The translations under genes and the position numbers were made by a program. A stretch of DNA of 51,596 bases. It comes from Pseudomonadota bacterium. Lineage in GTDB: Bacteria; Pseudomonadota; Alphaproteobacteria; Rhodospirillales; Magnetospirillaceae. The stretch spans positions 1-51,596 of the forward strand of contig JAEXAH010000043.1 of NCBI GenBank assembly GCA_023458315.1, read 5' to 3'. A model generated the notes under the pieces. The model made no database searches, was not told where the DNA came from, and saw nothing but the letters and a program-made list of their open reading frames with translations. Shown here in pieces: positions 43,642-51,515 of this stretch (position 1 is the first letter of the stretch; every line of letters starts with the position of its first letter).

Positions 43642-44088
43642 ATGGCTTTCCATCGAATGCTTGTTTGTGCCGCCGCGTTGTCGGCGGCATGGCCCGTGCA
43701 CGCCCAGAGCACGCTCGACGGTCCCTTCGCCGCCCAAGTGATGCGGGTGGTGGACGGCGATACCCTGCAAGTCCGCGTGCGCATCTGGCTGGATCAGGAC
43801 GTGGTGGTGCTGGCGCGTCTGCGCGGCATCGACGCCCCGGAACTGCACGGTGCCTGCGCCGCCGCCGGTGCCGCCGCCCGCGACGCCTTGGCCGGCCTGG
43901 TCGGTGACGGCGCCGTCACCCTGCGCCACGTCGCCGCCGACAAATACGGCGGCAGGGTGGATGCCGAGGTGACGCTGCCCGACGGCCGCGACGCCGCCCG
44001 CACCTTGGTTCAAACCGGTTTCGCCCACCCGTGGACCGGTCGGGGCAAACGCCCCGGCTGTGGGCCGGTCATGCCGTCCGGGCGATGA
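43642..44088 (+). CDS. Secreted staphylococcal-nuclease-like (SNc) protein
   Basis: A 148-residue protein with a signal peptide (MAFHRMLVCAAALSAAWPVHA) and one thermonuclease domain. Motifs are VVDGDTLQVRV, LRGIDAPELHG (Arg and Asp of the active site) and DKYGGRVDAEV followed by ARTLVQTGFAHPW. Members are calcium-dependent nucleases, though the last catalytic Arg is less clear here. ATG 43642 is the most natural start for the signal peptide; ATG 43657 is an alternative. No ribosome-binding site is visible because a tandem repeat occupies that position. It converges on recA. Confidence 0.82.
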   Translation: MAFHRMLVCAAALSAAWPVHAQSTLDGPFAAQVMRVVDGDTLQVRVRIWLDQDVVVLARLRGIDAPELHGACAAAGAAARDALAGLVGDGAVTLRHVAADKYGGRVDAEVTLPDGRDAARTLVQTGFAHPWTGRGKRPGCGPVMPSGR

Positions 44089-44145
44089 TGTACAGCCAGT
44101 CGCGCGACGCTCCCTCGACCGCATGCGAGGTGCCGTCCACAGAAG

Positions 44146-44171
44146 AACGGCCGCCCCGGTGGGGCGGCCGT
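44146..44171 (-). terminator. Rho-independent terminator of recA
   Basis: A perfect stem of CGGCCGCCCC with its complement is followed on the minus strand by TTCTTC, 34 bases beyond the recA stop codon. On the plus strand it could also end the nuclease transcript. Confidence 0.85.
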
Positions 44172-44204
44172 CAAGTCGCGCGGTAAAGGTATTAAGGTGC
44201 TCGT

Positions 44205-45281
44205 CTATTCCTCGACGGTGTTGCCGTCCAGGTCGCCCGGGCCACCGGCCAGGGCGTCGGCCACCAGACCGGAATTGGTGCGGATGGCGTTTTCGATCTC
44301 GGCGGCGACGTTGGGGTTGTCGCGCAGATACTGCTTGGCGTTCTCGCGGCCCTGGCCGATGCGGGTGGAATTATAGGACAGCCAGGCGCCCGACTTCTCC
44401 ACCACTCCGGCCTTGACGCCCAGATCCAGCAATTCGCCGACCTTGGACACGCCCTCGCCGTACATGATGTCGAAATCCACCACCTTGAACGGCGGCGCCA
44501 GCTTGTTCTTCACCACCTTGACGCGGGTCTGGTTGCCCACCACCTCGTCGCGGTCCTTGATGGCACCGACGCGGCGGATTTCCATGCGCACCGAGGCATA
44601 GAACTTCAGCGCGTTGCCGCCGGTGGTGGTTTCCGGGTTGCCGAACATGACGCCGATCTTCATGCGGATCTGGTTGATGAAGATGACGATGGTCTTGGAT
44701 TTGGACACCGAACCGGTCAGCTTGCGCAGCGCCTGGCTCATCAGGCGGGCGTGCAGGCCCACATGGCTGTCGCCCATCTCGCCTTCCAACTCGGCGCGCG
44801 GCACCAGGGCGGCCACCGAATCGACCACCAGCACGTCCACGGCGCCGGAACGCACCAGGGTGTCGGCGATTTCCAGCGCCTGCTCGCCGGCGTCGGGCTG
44901 GCTGATCAGCAATTCGTCCAGGTTGACGCCCAGTTTCTTGGCGTAGCTGGGGTCCAGGGCGTGTTCGGCGTCGACGAAGGCGCAGGTGCCGCCCTTCTTC
45001 TGGGCCTCGGCGATGACGTGCAGCGCCAGCGTGGTCTTGCCCGAGCTTTCCGGCCCGTACACCTCGATGATGCGTCCGCGCGGCAGGCCGCCGATGCCCA
45101 GAGCGATGTCCAGGCCGAGCGATCCGGTGGAAACCACCTCGGTCTCAACGGTTTCCTTTTGGCCCATCTTCATGATGGAGCCCTTGCCGAACGCCCGCTC
45201 GATCTGGCTGACGGCGGCTTCCAAAGCCTTTTGTCTATCCATGGTGTCCTTGTCCACGAGACGCAAAACAGCCTGCGACAT
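44205..45281 (-). CDS. recA: Recombinase RecA
   Basis: A 358-residue RecA that forms filaments on single-stranded DNA, performs strand exchange and triggers LexA self-cleavage. Walker A GPESSGKT is at 76-83, Walker B VLVVDSVAALVP near 150, and the L2 loop FINQIRMKIGVMFGNPETTT is complete. ATG 45281 is preceded by GAGGGGGA at good spacing; a second ATG five codons upstream is less likely. A promoter with an SOS-like box lies at 45339-45373. No recX follows. Confidence 0.97.
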   Translation of the reverse strand: MSQAVLRLVDKDTMDRQKALEAAVSQIERAFGKGSIMKMGQKETVETEVVSTGSLGLDIALGIGGLPRGRIIEVYGPESSGKTTLALHVIAEAQKKGGTCAFVDAEHALDPSYAKKLGVNLDELLISQPDAGEQALEIADTLVRSGAVDVLVVDSVAALVPRAELEGEMGDSHVGLHARLMSQALRKLTGSVSKSKTIVIFINQIRMKIGVMFGNPETTTGGNALKFYASVRMEIRRVGAIKDRDEVVGNQTRVKVVKNKLAPPFKVVDFDIMYGEGVSKVGELLDLGVKAGVVEKSGAWLSYNSTRIGQGRENAKQYLRDNPNVAAEIENAIRTNSGLVADALAGGPGDLDGNTVEE

Positions 45282-45338
45282 GGCAGTCCCCCTCATCTAG
45301 CCCGATCCTGGGACGGATGCAACGCGGTTCTGAGGCAT

Positions 45339-45373
45339 AGAGTACACATTCCGTTCTGGAACGCAACGTGAAT
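45339..45373 (-). promoter_or_regulatory. recA promoter with candidate LexA box
   Basis: On the minus strand ATTC-N7-GTTC (complement of 45359-45373) overlaps a possible -35 box TTGCGT, followed after 16 bases by TACTCT (45339-45344) as -10. The LexA consensus in alphaproteobacteria is GTTC-N7-GTTC, so one base differs. GTTC also recurs with 6-base spacing just upstream (45374 and 45384). Confidence 0.5.
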
Positions 45374-45560
45374 GTTCGCGTTTGTTCTGTTTTCTTTCGC
45401 CCAGAGTTCCGATAATCTGACCTTGGCGCATGGGGAACGGGCGACGGCGGCCGTCAAGTGCGCGCAAGGTGGGGCAGCCCCTTGCCCGCGCCACATTGAC
45501 AGCGGGCCGGGACTGGGCCATGACCAAGGGTGAACATCCGGAGTTAGGGGAGAAACGCCG

Positions 45561-47189
45561 ATGACCACCGTGAAGCATGTGGCGACCACGCCGTTCGACG
45601 GCCAGAAGCCGGGCACGTCGGGCCTGCGCAAGAAGGTCAAGGTGTTCCGGCAGCCCCATTACCTGGAGAACTTCGTCCAGGCCATCTTCGACAGCATCGG
45701 CGATGTGACCGGCAAGATTCTGGTGGTGGGCGGCGACGGCCGCTATCACAACCGCGCCGCCATCCAGACCATCCTGAAGATGGCCGCCGCCGCCGGTTTC
45801 GCCAAGGTGATGGTGGGGTGTGGCGGCATCCTGTCGACGCCCGCCGCGTCCTGCGTCATCCGCAAGTACCAGACCTTCGGCGGCATCATCCTGTCGGCCA
45901 GCCACAATCCCGGCGGCCCGGACGAGGATTTCGGCATCAAGTACAACATCCCGGCCGGCGGCCCGGCGCCCGAAAGCGTGACCGAGGCCATCTATGCCCG
46001 CACCAGGGACATCCGCGAATACCGCATCCTCGACGCCGCCGACGTGGATATCGAGAGTGTGGGCGAGCGCAGCCTGGGCGGCATGGCGGTGCAGGTGTTC
46101 GACCCGGTGGCCGATTACGCCGAACTGATGGCCTCGCTGTTCGATTTCGACGCCATCCGCGCCCTGTTCGCCGGTGGCTTCCGCATGCGTTTCGACGCCA
46201 TGCACGCCGTCACCGGCCCCTATGCCACCGCCATCCTGGAAGGGCTGCTGGGCGCGCCCAAGGGCACGGTGATGAACGGCGTGCCGCTGGAGGATTTCGG
46301 CCACGGCCACCCCGACCCCAATCTGGTGCACGCCCATGATCTGGTGCAGGAACTGTTCGGGCCGGATGCTCCCGATTTCGGCGCCGCCAGCGATGGCGAC
46401 GGCGACCGCAACATGATCCTGGGCCGCAATTTCTATGTGACGCCGTCGGATTCCCTGGCGGTGCTGGCGGCCAACGCCACCCTGGCGCCGGGCTATGCCG
46501 GGGGGCTGAAGGGCATCGCGCGGTCCATGCCGACCTCGGCCGCGCCCGACCGCGTCGCCGCCGCGCTCGGCATCAAATGCTACGAGACGCCGACCGGCTG
46601 GAAGTTCTTCGGCACCCTGCTGGATGCCGGTCTGGCCACCCTGTGCGGCGAGGAAAGCTTCGGCACCGGGTCAGACCATGTGCGCGAGAAGGACGGCCTG
46701 TGGGCGGTGCTGCTGTGGCTGAACGTGCTGGCCAGGCGCCGCCAGCCGGTGGCCGACATCGTGCGCGAGCATTGGGGCAAGTTCGGCCGCAACGTCTATT
46801 CCCGCCACGATTACGAAGGCATCGACACCGCCGCCGCCAACGGCCTGATGGACCATCTGCGCGGCCTGTCGCTGAAGGGGCAAAAGCTGGGAGCCTATAC
46901 GGTGGCCTTCAACGATGATTTCGCCTACACCGACCCGGTGGATGGCAGCGTCAGCACCAAGCAGGGCATCCGCATCGTGTTCGAGGACGGCTCGCGCGTC
47001 GTCTTCCGCCTGTCCGGCACCGGCACCGAGGGCGCCACCCTGCGCGTCTATATCGAACGCTACGAGCCCGACCCGGCCAAGCACGACCAGGATCCCCAGG
47101 ACGCCCTGGCGGAACTGATCGCCATTGCCCGCGACGTTGCCCAGATCGAGGCCCGCACCGGGCGCAGCGAACCGACGGTGATCACCTGA
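45561..47189 (+). CDS. pgm: Alpha-D-glucose phosphate-specific phosphoglucomutase
   Basis: A 542-residue phosphoglucomutase interconverting glucose 1- and 6-phosphate. The N-terminus has PFDGQKPGTSGLRKKVKVF, the phosphoserine loop is ILSASHNPGGP (Ser of SASHN), the metal loop is SDGDGDRN, the sugar loop contains LCGEESFGTGSDH, and the phosphate-binding loop is FRLSGTGTEGATLR. GGGG lies about ten bases before the ATG (GTTAGGGGAGAAACGCCG). Its stop overlaps the start of the next phosphohexomutase by one base, so both sugar-phosphate mutases are made together. Confidence 0.95.
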   Translation: MTTVKHVATTPFDGQKPGTSGLRKKVKVFRQPHYLENFVQAIFDSIGDVTGKILVVGGDGRYHNRAAIQTILKMAAAAGFAKVMVGCGGILSTPAASCVIRKYQTFGGIILSASHNPGGPDEDFGIKYNIPAGGPAPESVTEAIYARTRDIREYRILDAADVDIESVGERSLGGMAVQVFDPVADYAELMASLFDFDAIRALFAGGFRMRFDAMHAVTGPYATAILEGLLGAPKGTVMNGVPLEDFGHGHPDPNLVHAHDLVQELFGPDAPDFGAASDGDGDRNMILGRNFYVTPSDSLAVLAANATLAPGYAGGLKGIARSMPTSAAPDRVAAALGIKCYETPTGWKFFGTLLDAGLATLCGEESFGTGSDHVREKDGLWAVLLWLNVLARRRQPVADIVREHWGKFGRNVYSRHDYEGIDTAAANGLMDHLRGLSLKGQKLGAYTVAFNDDFAYTDPVDGSVSTKQGIRIVFEDGSRVVFRLSGTGTEGATLRVYIERYEPDPAKHDQDPQDALAELIAIARDVAQIEARTGRSEPTVIT

Positions 47190-48586
47190 TGAACCACACC
47201 TTCCACCCCACCATCCTGCGCGAATACGACATTCGCGGCATCGTCGGCGAAACCCTGTTCGCGGCCGACGCCTTCGCCATCGGCAAGGCGTTCGGCAGCC
47301 GCGTGCGGCGGGCGGGCGGCAGCAGCGTCTGTGTCGGCTGGGACGGCCGCCTGTCCAGCCCGGACCTGGCCGCCGCTTTGGTGGACGGTCTGGTTTCCAC
47401 CGGGTGCACCGTGTCCAAGGTCGGGCGCGGTCCGACCCCCATGCTGTATTACGCCGCCAAGCTGCGCGGCGCCGATGGCGGCATCATGGTGACGGGCAGC
47501 CACAACCCGCCGACCCATAACGGCTTCAAGATGGTGTTCCAGGGCAAGCCGTTCTTTGGCCCCGACATCAAGAATTTGGGCGAACTGGCCGCCGCCGGGG
47601 ATTGGCTGGACGGCCAGGGCTCGGCCGCCGATGAGCCGGTGTTCGATCAATACGTGGACCGCCTGCTGGCCGATTACGACGGCACCCATCCGCTCAAGGT
47701 GGTGTGGGATTGCGGCAATGGCGCGGCGGGCGAGGTGGCGCAGGAACTGGCCCGCCGTCTGCCCGGCACCCATACCGTGCTGTTCGGCGACATCGACGGC
47801 ACCTTCCCCAACCATCACCCCGATCCGACCGAGCCGCACAATCTGGGCGCCCTGATGGACGAGGTGCTGTTCTCGCGCGCCCATCTGGGTCTGGCCTTCG
47901 ATGGCGACGGCGACCGCATCGGCGTGGTCGATGCCGAGGGCCGCATCCTGTGGGGCGACCAGATCCTGGTGATCCTGGCCGAAGACCTGCTGCAATCACG
48001 CCCCGGCGCCCCGATCATCGCCGACGTCAAGGCGTCCAAGGTGTTCTTCGACGAGGTGGCGCGGCTGGGCGGCCAACCGGTGATGGGCCGCACCGGCCAT
48101 TCGCTGATCAAGACCCAGATGGCCGAGATCGGCGCGCCGCTGGCCGGCGAGATGAGCGGCCATATCTTCTTCGCCGACAAATATTACGGCTTCGACGACG
48201 CGCTGTACGCCGCCATCCGCCTGCTGGGCATCGTGGCGCGTTGGCAGGGCGAGACCCTGGCCAGCCGCCGCGACAAGCTGCCGCACATGGTCAACACCCC
48301 GGAAATGCGCTTCGACTGTGCCGAGGAACGCAAATTCCAGGTGGTGGCCGAGGTCAAGGAACGGCTGGCCGCCGCCGGGGCGCGGGTCAACGCCATCGAC
48401 GGCGTGCGGGTCGATACCGATGACGGCTGGTGGCTGCTGCGGGCCTCCAACACCCAGGCGGTGCTGGTGGCGCGCTGCGAGGCGGCTTCGTCCGAGGGGC
48501 TCAAGCGGCTGCGCGCCGCGCTCGAGGCGCAACTGACCGCCAGCGGCGTCGCCTTGCCCCATGACGGCGGCGGGCACTCGGCGTAA
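47189..48586 (+). CDS. Phosphomannomutase/phosphoglucomutase (AlgC/ManB type)
   Basis: A 465-residue phosphohexomutase of the bifunctional PMM/PGM class, supplying mannose 1-phosphate or glucose 1-phosphate for surface polysaccharides. REYDIRGIVGETL opens the protein, the phosphoserine loop is VTGSHNPPTHNGFK, the metal loop is FDGDGDRIGVV, and the sugar loop is GEMSGHIFF. The phosphate-binding loop RASNTQAVLVARCE is of the PMM/PGM type. It begins in the pgm stop codon (TGATG). The different sugar loops imply complementary specificities. Confidence 0.93.
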   Translation: MNHTFHPTILREYDIRGIVGETLFAADAFAIGKAFGSRVRRAGGSSVCVGWDGRLSSPDLAAALVDGLVSTGCTVSKVGRGPTPMLYYAAKLRGADGGIMVTGSHNPPTHNGFKMVFQGKPFFGPDIKNLGELAAAGDWLDGQGSAADEPVFDQYVDRLLADYDGTHPLKVVWDCGNGAAGEVAQELARRLPGTHTVLFGDIDGTFPNHHPDPTEPHNLGALMDEVLFSRAHLGLAFDGDGDRIGVVDAEGRILWGDQILVILAEDLLQSRPGAPIIADVKASKVFFDEVARLGGQPVMGRTGHSLIKTQMAEIGAPLAGEMSGHIFFADKYYGFDDALYAAIRLLGIVARWQGETLASRRDKLPHMVNTPEMRFDCAEERKFQVVAEVKERLAAAGARVNAIDGVRVDTDDGWWLLRASNTQAVLVARCEAASSEGLKRLRAALEAQLTASGVALPHDGGGHSA

Positions 48587-48625
48587 AATCCCCGGGCTTC
48601 CGCCGCTCCGACCGAGAGAGGCCCC

Positions 48626-49342
48626 ATGACCGCCCGTGATTTCATGCAGGGGCAACTGCCCCTGCATTTCACCTCCTTTGATCCCGCCGCCCAGGCCACC
48701 GGGCTGGTGATCGTCGATATCGTCAACGGTTTCGCCACTGTCGGCGCCGGAGCCCTGGCGCCGCCGGTGCCCGATGCCCAGGTGGCGGGGATGATCGACG
48801 AAACCGACCGGTTGGCCCGCCGCTTCGGGCAACGGGGCTGGCCGATCCTGGCCTTCCTCGACACCCACCAGCCGGGCAAACCCGAGCCGCCCTATCCGCC
48901 CCATTGCGAGGCGGGAACCGGCGAGGAGGAACTGGTCGAAGACCTGAAATGGCTGGAGGATCACGGCGGCGCCACCCTGGTGCGCAAGGATTGCATCAAC
49001 GGCTTCGTCGGTGCCATCGACCCGGTCAGCGGCCGCAACGCGGTGGTGGATTGGGTCAACGCCCACGGCTTGCGGGCGCTGCTGGTGGTCGGCATCTGCA
49101 CCGACATCTGCGTCATGGATTTCGTGCTGACCCTGTTGTCGGCGCGCAACCATGGTCTGATGCCCGGCCTGAGCGACATCGCGGTGTTCGAGCCCGCCTG
49201 CGCCACCTACGATCTGCCGCTGGAGGCGGCGCGTAGCCTGGGTCTGCCCGACAGTGCCGCCCACCCCAAGGATATCGCACACCACGCCGGTCTTTATTTC
49301 ATGGCTTCGCGCGGGGCGCGGCTGGTGCGGACGGTGCTATGA
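48626..49342 (+). CDS. Nicotinamidase-like cysteine hydrolase (isochorismatase fold)
   Basis: A 238-residue hydrolase with the catalytic triad Asp31 (VIVDIVNGF), Lys121 (VRKDCINGF) and Cys162 (GICTDICVMD). Metal-ligand positions typical of nicotinamidases are present: Asp79 and His81 (FLDTHQPG) and His93 (PPHCEAGTGEEEL). The HC-GT-EEL pattern favours nicotinamidase, which recycles nicotinamide to nicotinate for NAD synthesis, over isochorismatase. It starts 39 bases after the mutase gene on the same strand with GAGAGAGGC upstream. Confidence 0.85.
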   Translation: MTARDFMQGQLPLHFTSFDPAAQATGLVIVDIVNGFATVGAGALAPPVPDAQVAGMIDETDRLARRFGQRGWPILAFLDTHQPGKPEPPYPPHCEAGTGEEELVEDLKWLEDHGGATLVRKDCINGFVGAIDPVSGRNAVVDWVNAHGLRALLVVGICTDICVMDFVLTLLSARNHGLMPGLSDIAVFEPACATYDLPLEAARSLGLPDSAAHPKDIAHHAGLYFMASRGARLVRTVL

Positions 49343-49352
49343 TGGGGGAATT

Positions 49353-49844
49353 ATGAACCTGTTCTTCTATGGCACCCTGATGGATGCCGACGTGCGCGAA
49401 CTGGTGTGCGGCAAGCCGTTGGATCGGGTGGAACCGGCCATTGCCCAGGGTTTCCGCCGGGTCTATGTGGCCGGGCGGCACTATCCCATGATGCTGCCGC
49501 ACGCCTCGGGCTGGGTCGAGGGCACGCTGGTGCGCGGCGTCGATGCCGAATCCCTGCACCGGCTTCAGGTCTACGAGGGATGGGAATACGGCCTGCATCC
49601 CATCAAGGTGCGCAGTGCCTCGGGCGTCATGGTCATGGCCCATGTCTTCCTGTGCCCGCCGCACATCACCGCCCGCAAGCGCGACTGGCGGCTGGAACGC
49701 TGGCAATTGCGGCACAAGCGCGCCTTCTTGCCCAAGGCGCGGCAATTGATGGACAAGGCGCTGAAGACCGGCCGCATGCCCGGCGCCACGTCGGGCCAGC
49801 GTCCGCGCCCGGGACTGGCGCCGCGCCCGTTGCGGCGTCCATGA
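49353..49844 (+). CDS. Gamma-glutamylcyclotransferase-like (AIG2-type) protein
   Basis: A 163-residue protein beginning MNLFFYGTLMDADVRELVCG, the substrate-binding YGTL motif of the GGCT fold, with the probable catalytic Glu75 in LQVYEGWEYG. Family members cyclise gamma-glutamyl groups; the exact substrate is unknown here. The C-terminal 40 residues are basic and Pro-rich, longer than the core fold. GGGGGAATT precedes the ATG, and the gene starts 10 bases after the nicotinamidase-like gene. Confidence 0.85.
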   Translation: MNLFFYGTLMDADVRELVCGKPLDRVEPAIAQGFRRVYVAGRHYPMMLPHASGWVEGTLVRGVDAESLHRLQVYEGWEYGLHPIKVRSASGVMVMAHVFLCPPHITARKRDWRLERWQLRHKRAFLPKARQLMDKALKTGRMPGATSGQRPRPGLAPRPLRRP

Positions 49845-49865
49845 GGCCCTGGCCGAGCCTCATGG
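49839..49865. terminator. 9-bp hairpin over the stop codon of the GGCT-like gene
   Basis: CCATGAGGC and GCCTCATGG form a perfect 9-bp stem with a 9-base loop; the TGA stop codon lies within it. It separates this gene from the convergent azoR. No T-run follows on either strand, so termination would be weak. Confidence 0.4.
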
Positions 49866-49875
49866 ACCGCGTTGC

Positions 49876-50472
49876 TCAAACCAGTTCGGCGATCTGGCGC
49901 TCGGCGTCGGCAAAGGCTTTCTCGGCGCTTTCGGCGCCCATGGACAGGCCCTCGGCATAGACGAAGCTGACATCGGTCATGCCCAGGAAGCCCAGCACCG
50001 CCTTGAGATACGGCACCTGCGAATCCGCCGGGGTGTCGCGGTACAGGCCGCCGCGGGCCAGCGCCACATAGACCTTCTTGCCCTGCACCAGACCCTCGGG
50101 GCCGTTCTCGGTGTAGCGGAAGGTGGTTCCGGCGCGGGCCACCGCGTCCAGCCACGCCTTCAGTTGCACCGGAATGCCGAAATTGTACATGGGCACGCCC
50201 AGCACGATCACGTCGGCGCCTTGCAGCCGGGCGATCTCGGCATCGTCCAGGGCGACGCGCGCCGCCTGCTCGGCGCTGCGCTGCTCGGCCGGGGTGAACA
50301 ACGCCCCCAGCGCCGCGCCGTCCAGAACCGGATGGGGATCGGCGCCCAGGTCGCGTACCTCGACCACCGCGTCCGGGGCCTTGGCGGTCAGACGGGCGAC
50401 GATGGATGCGGCGACGCGGGTCGAATTGGCGGCGTCGGCGCGGATGCTGGCGTTGATTTGCAGGATCTTCAT
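49876..50472 (-). CDS. azoR: FMN-dependent NADH-azoreductase
   Basis: A 198-residue flavodoxin-like quinone/azo reductase. The N-terminus MKILQINASIRADAANSTRV is the FMN phosphate-binding loop, and VPMYNFGIPVQLKAWLDAVA (about 95-114) is the second flavin-contact motif of the AzoR/AcpD family. It reduces quinones and azo compounds by two-electron transfer. The start at 50472 has GAAAGG upstream; a longer frame upstream adds 29 unlikely residues. It is monocistronic. Confidence 0.93.
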   Translation of the reverse strand: MKILQINASIRADAANSTRVAASIVARLTAKAPDAVVEVRDLGADPHPVLDGAALGALFTPAEQRSAEQAARVALDDAEIARLQGADVIVLGVPMYNFGIPVQLKAWLDAVARAGTTFRYTENGPEGLVQGKKVYVALARGGLYRDTPADSQVPYLKAVLGFLGMTDVSFVYAEGLSMGAESAEKAFADAERQIAELV

Positions 50473-50616
50473 GGTCGGAACCTTTCGCGGAAAGCGGGGA
50501 TTTGCGTTGCCGCCATTGAACACCGGGGCACCCAGGACGACAATCCGCCGTGTCGGCACAACATTGTTTCCCTAGGGCAACAATCCTGGCGCTCCACCGG
50601 GCAGTGGCCGGACCTC

Positions 50617-50646
50617 TTGACTCGTGACGTGGAACAGAGGCATAAT
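50617..50646 (+). promoter_or_regulatory. Candidate sigma70-type promoter
   Basis: TTGACT (50617-50622) and CATAAT (50641-50646) are separated by 18 bases, one of the better promoter matches in the window. No protein gene follows on the plus strand, so it would drive the possible RNA at 50653-50927. Confidence 0.5.
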
Positions 50647-50652
50647 AAGGCC

Positions 50653-50927
50653 GTAACAAAGGAAGCGAGGTCGGGAAGTTCTCTCCGGAAGTACCACAAT
50701 CGACCGGTCAACACTGAGCCTCAGGTGAGGCAGGCGAACCGGGAAGGAGGGTGTGTAACCGGCATGATACCACCGGGTAAGTTCGAAGGTGCTCTTGACT
50801 GAAGCATCGATGATTTACAAAGAACCTGAATACTTCCGTCGGCATTATGCCGAATATTAGGGGTCGCGCCGACCCCAGACCGACAGCCCCGCGCAGTGCG
50901 TTGAATCGCCCGCGGGGCTCGGCTTTT
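50653..50927 (+). ncRNA. Candidate structured RNA near tRNA-Arg remnant
   Basis: The interval starts after a promoter-like site and ends in a terminator-like hairpin. Inside it are a nested stem (CCGGT/ACCGG at 50704 and 50738 enclosing GCCTCA/TGAGGC), a GGGGTCG/CGACCCC hairpin (50860-50876) and two very short frames: 12 codons at 50764, with AAGGAGG 14 bases upstream, and 16 codons at 50810 (MIYKEPEYFRRHYAEY). It lacks the hallmarks of tmRNA, RNase P RNA and 4.5S RNA. It could be a new regulatory RNA, a leader, or debris at an integration site. Confidence 0.35.
50885..50927 (+). terminator. Terminator-like hairpin
   Basis: AGCCCCGCG and CGCGGGGCT form a perfect 9-bp stem with a 17-base loop, followed by CGGCTTTTG. 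The large loop and short T-run make it moderate in quality. Confidence 0.5.
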
Positions 50928-51021
50928 GTGGCTGGCCCCTGGCCCGGCAAGCTCCGCACACACAAAGCGCCCCGTCACCGTGTTCGGCGGCGGGTGCTGA
51001 TCATTGCGGATGTGGGGAAAA

Positions 51022-51069
51022 TGGCGCAACCGGTAGGATTCGAACCTACGACCCCTGCCTTCGGAGGGC
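51022..51069 (-). pseudogene. 3' fragment of tRNA-Arg(CCG), probable attachment site
   Basis: On the minus strand this is the 3' part of a tRNA: anticodon loop CTCCGAA (anticodon CCG), 3' anticodon stem GGCAG, variable loop, T-arm GTAGG-TTCGAAT-CCTAC, acceptor strand CGGTTGC, G and CCA. The expected 5' half (acceptor strand GCAACCG, D-arm, stem CTGCC) is absent; similarity stops at 51069. Tyrosine recombinases commonly integrate at such tRNA 3' segments and leave this duplicate at the far end of the element. It therefore marks the edge of an integrated element lying to the right. Confidence 0.75.
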
Positions 51070-51371
51070 GCTCAAGTGTGGGCTATCACTTGGGCCTCTG
51101 ACTGCATGGTGTGCCATCACCACGTCGAAAACGCCTTGAGAGTCAGGCGCTTAACGCAACAAAGCTAAGGCCGGGTTATGGCCCCGTCAAGAGGGAGCGT
51201 GCTGCGCGGGCACAGGCAGGTGTGCCCGGATTGTGCCAAGAATGTGCCCGGTGGCATGCCCCTACGGGGGGAAGTCTGCTCGCCGTTGCTCTACCTATGG
51301 GCTCGAAAAAAATCGTCGTTTTCTGCGAGTCTGACTAGACCACAAACGAGACAGATACTGAGGGCGAACAC
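51070..51371. other. Distal end of probable integrated element, no gene seen
   Basis: From the tRNA fragment onward G+C drops visibly compared with the rest of the window. A 6-bp inverted repeat (CAAGTG/CACTTG, 51073-51092) lies directly beside the fragment. Open frames here are short and without ribosome-binding sites or recognisable residues, so I call no gene. Confidence 0.5.
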
Positions 51372-51515
51372 TCATTGCTTCTCTCGGGCCTTTGCAATGC
51401 GCGCTTCCATGTCGCTACGGTAAGCAGGGTCGTTCGGCCATTCCAAGTCGATGTGTTCAAAGTGATCGACTAATACCAGCCTGCGCTGACGGCGACTCAC
51501 GGCGGGGATTCCCAT
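51372..51515 (-). CDS. Possible small or truncated gene in integrated element
   Basis: A minus-strand frame encodes MGIPAVSRRQRRLVLVDHFE and then HIDLEWPNDPAYRSDMEARI before AKAREKQ, 47 residues from ATG 51515, or 54 from GTG 51536. The frame stays open 18 more codons upstream of the GTG but meets TAA near the window end without a good start, so this may be the C-terminal remnant of a larger gene. The charged, helical end looks protein-like. No family recognised. Confidence 0.35.
   Translation of the reverse strand: MGIPAVSRRQRRLVLVDHFEHIDLEWPNDPAYRSDMEARIAKAREKQ

Noticed and set aside
43421..43690. Minus-strand 89-codon frame in the lipB-nuclease gap
   Set aside because: It overlaps the nuclease start, has no ribosome-binding site and shows Arg/Pro/Gly-rich composition typical of spurious G+C-rich frames.
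51022..51180. Possible tmRNA or group I intron in the tRNA-like region
   Set aside because: No tag-like coding sequence ending in AA codons and no tmRNA 5' domain is present on either strand. The 5' half of the tRNA is not found within the following 500 bases, so an intron-split tRNA is not supported.
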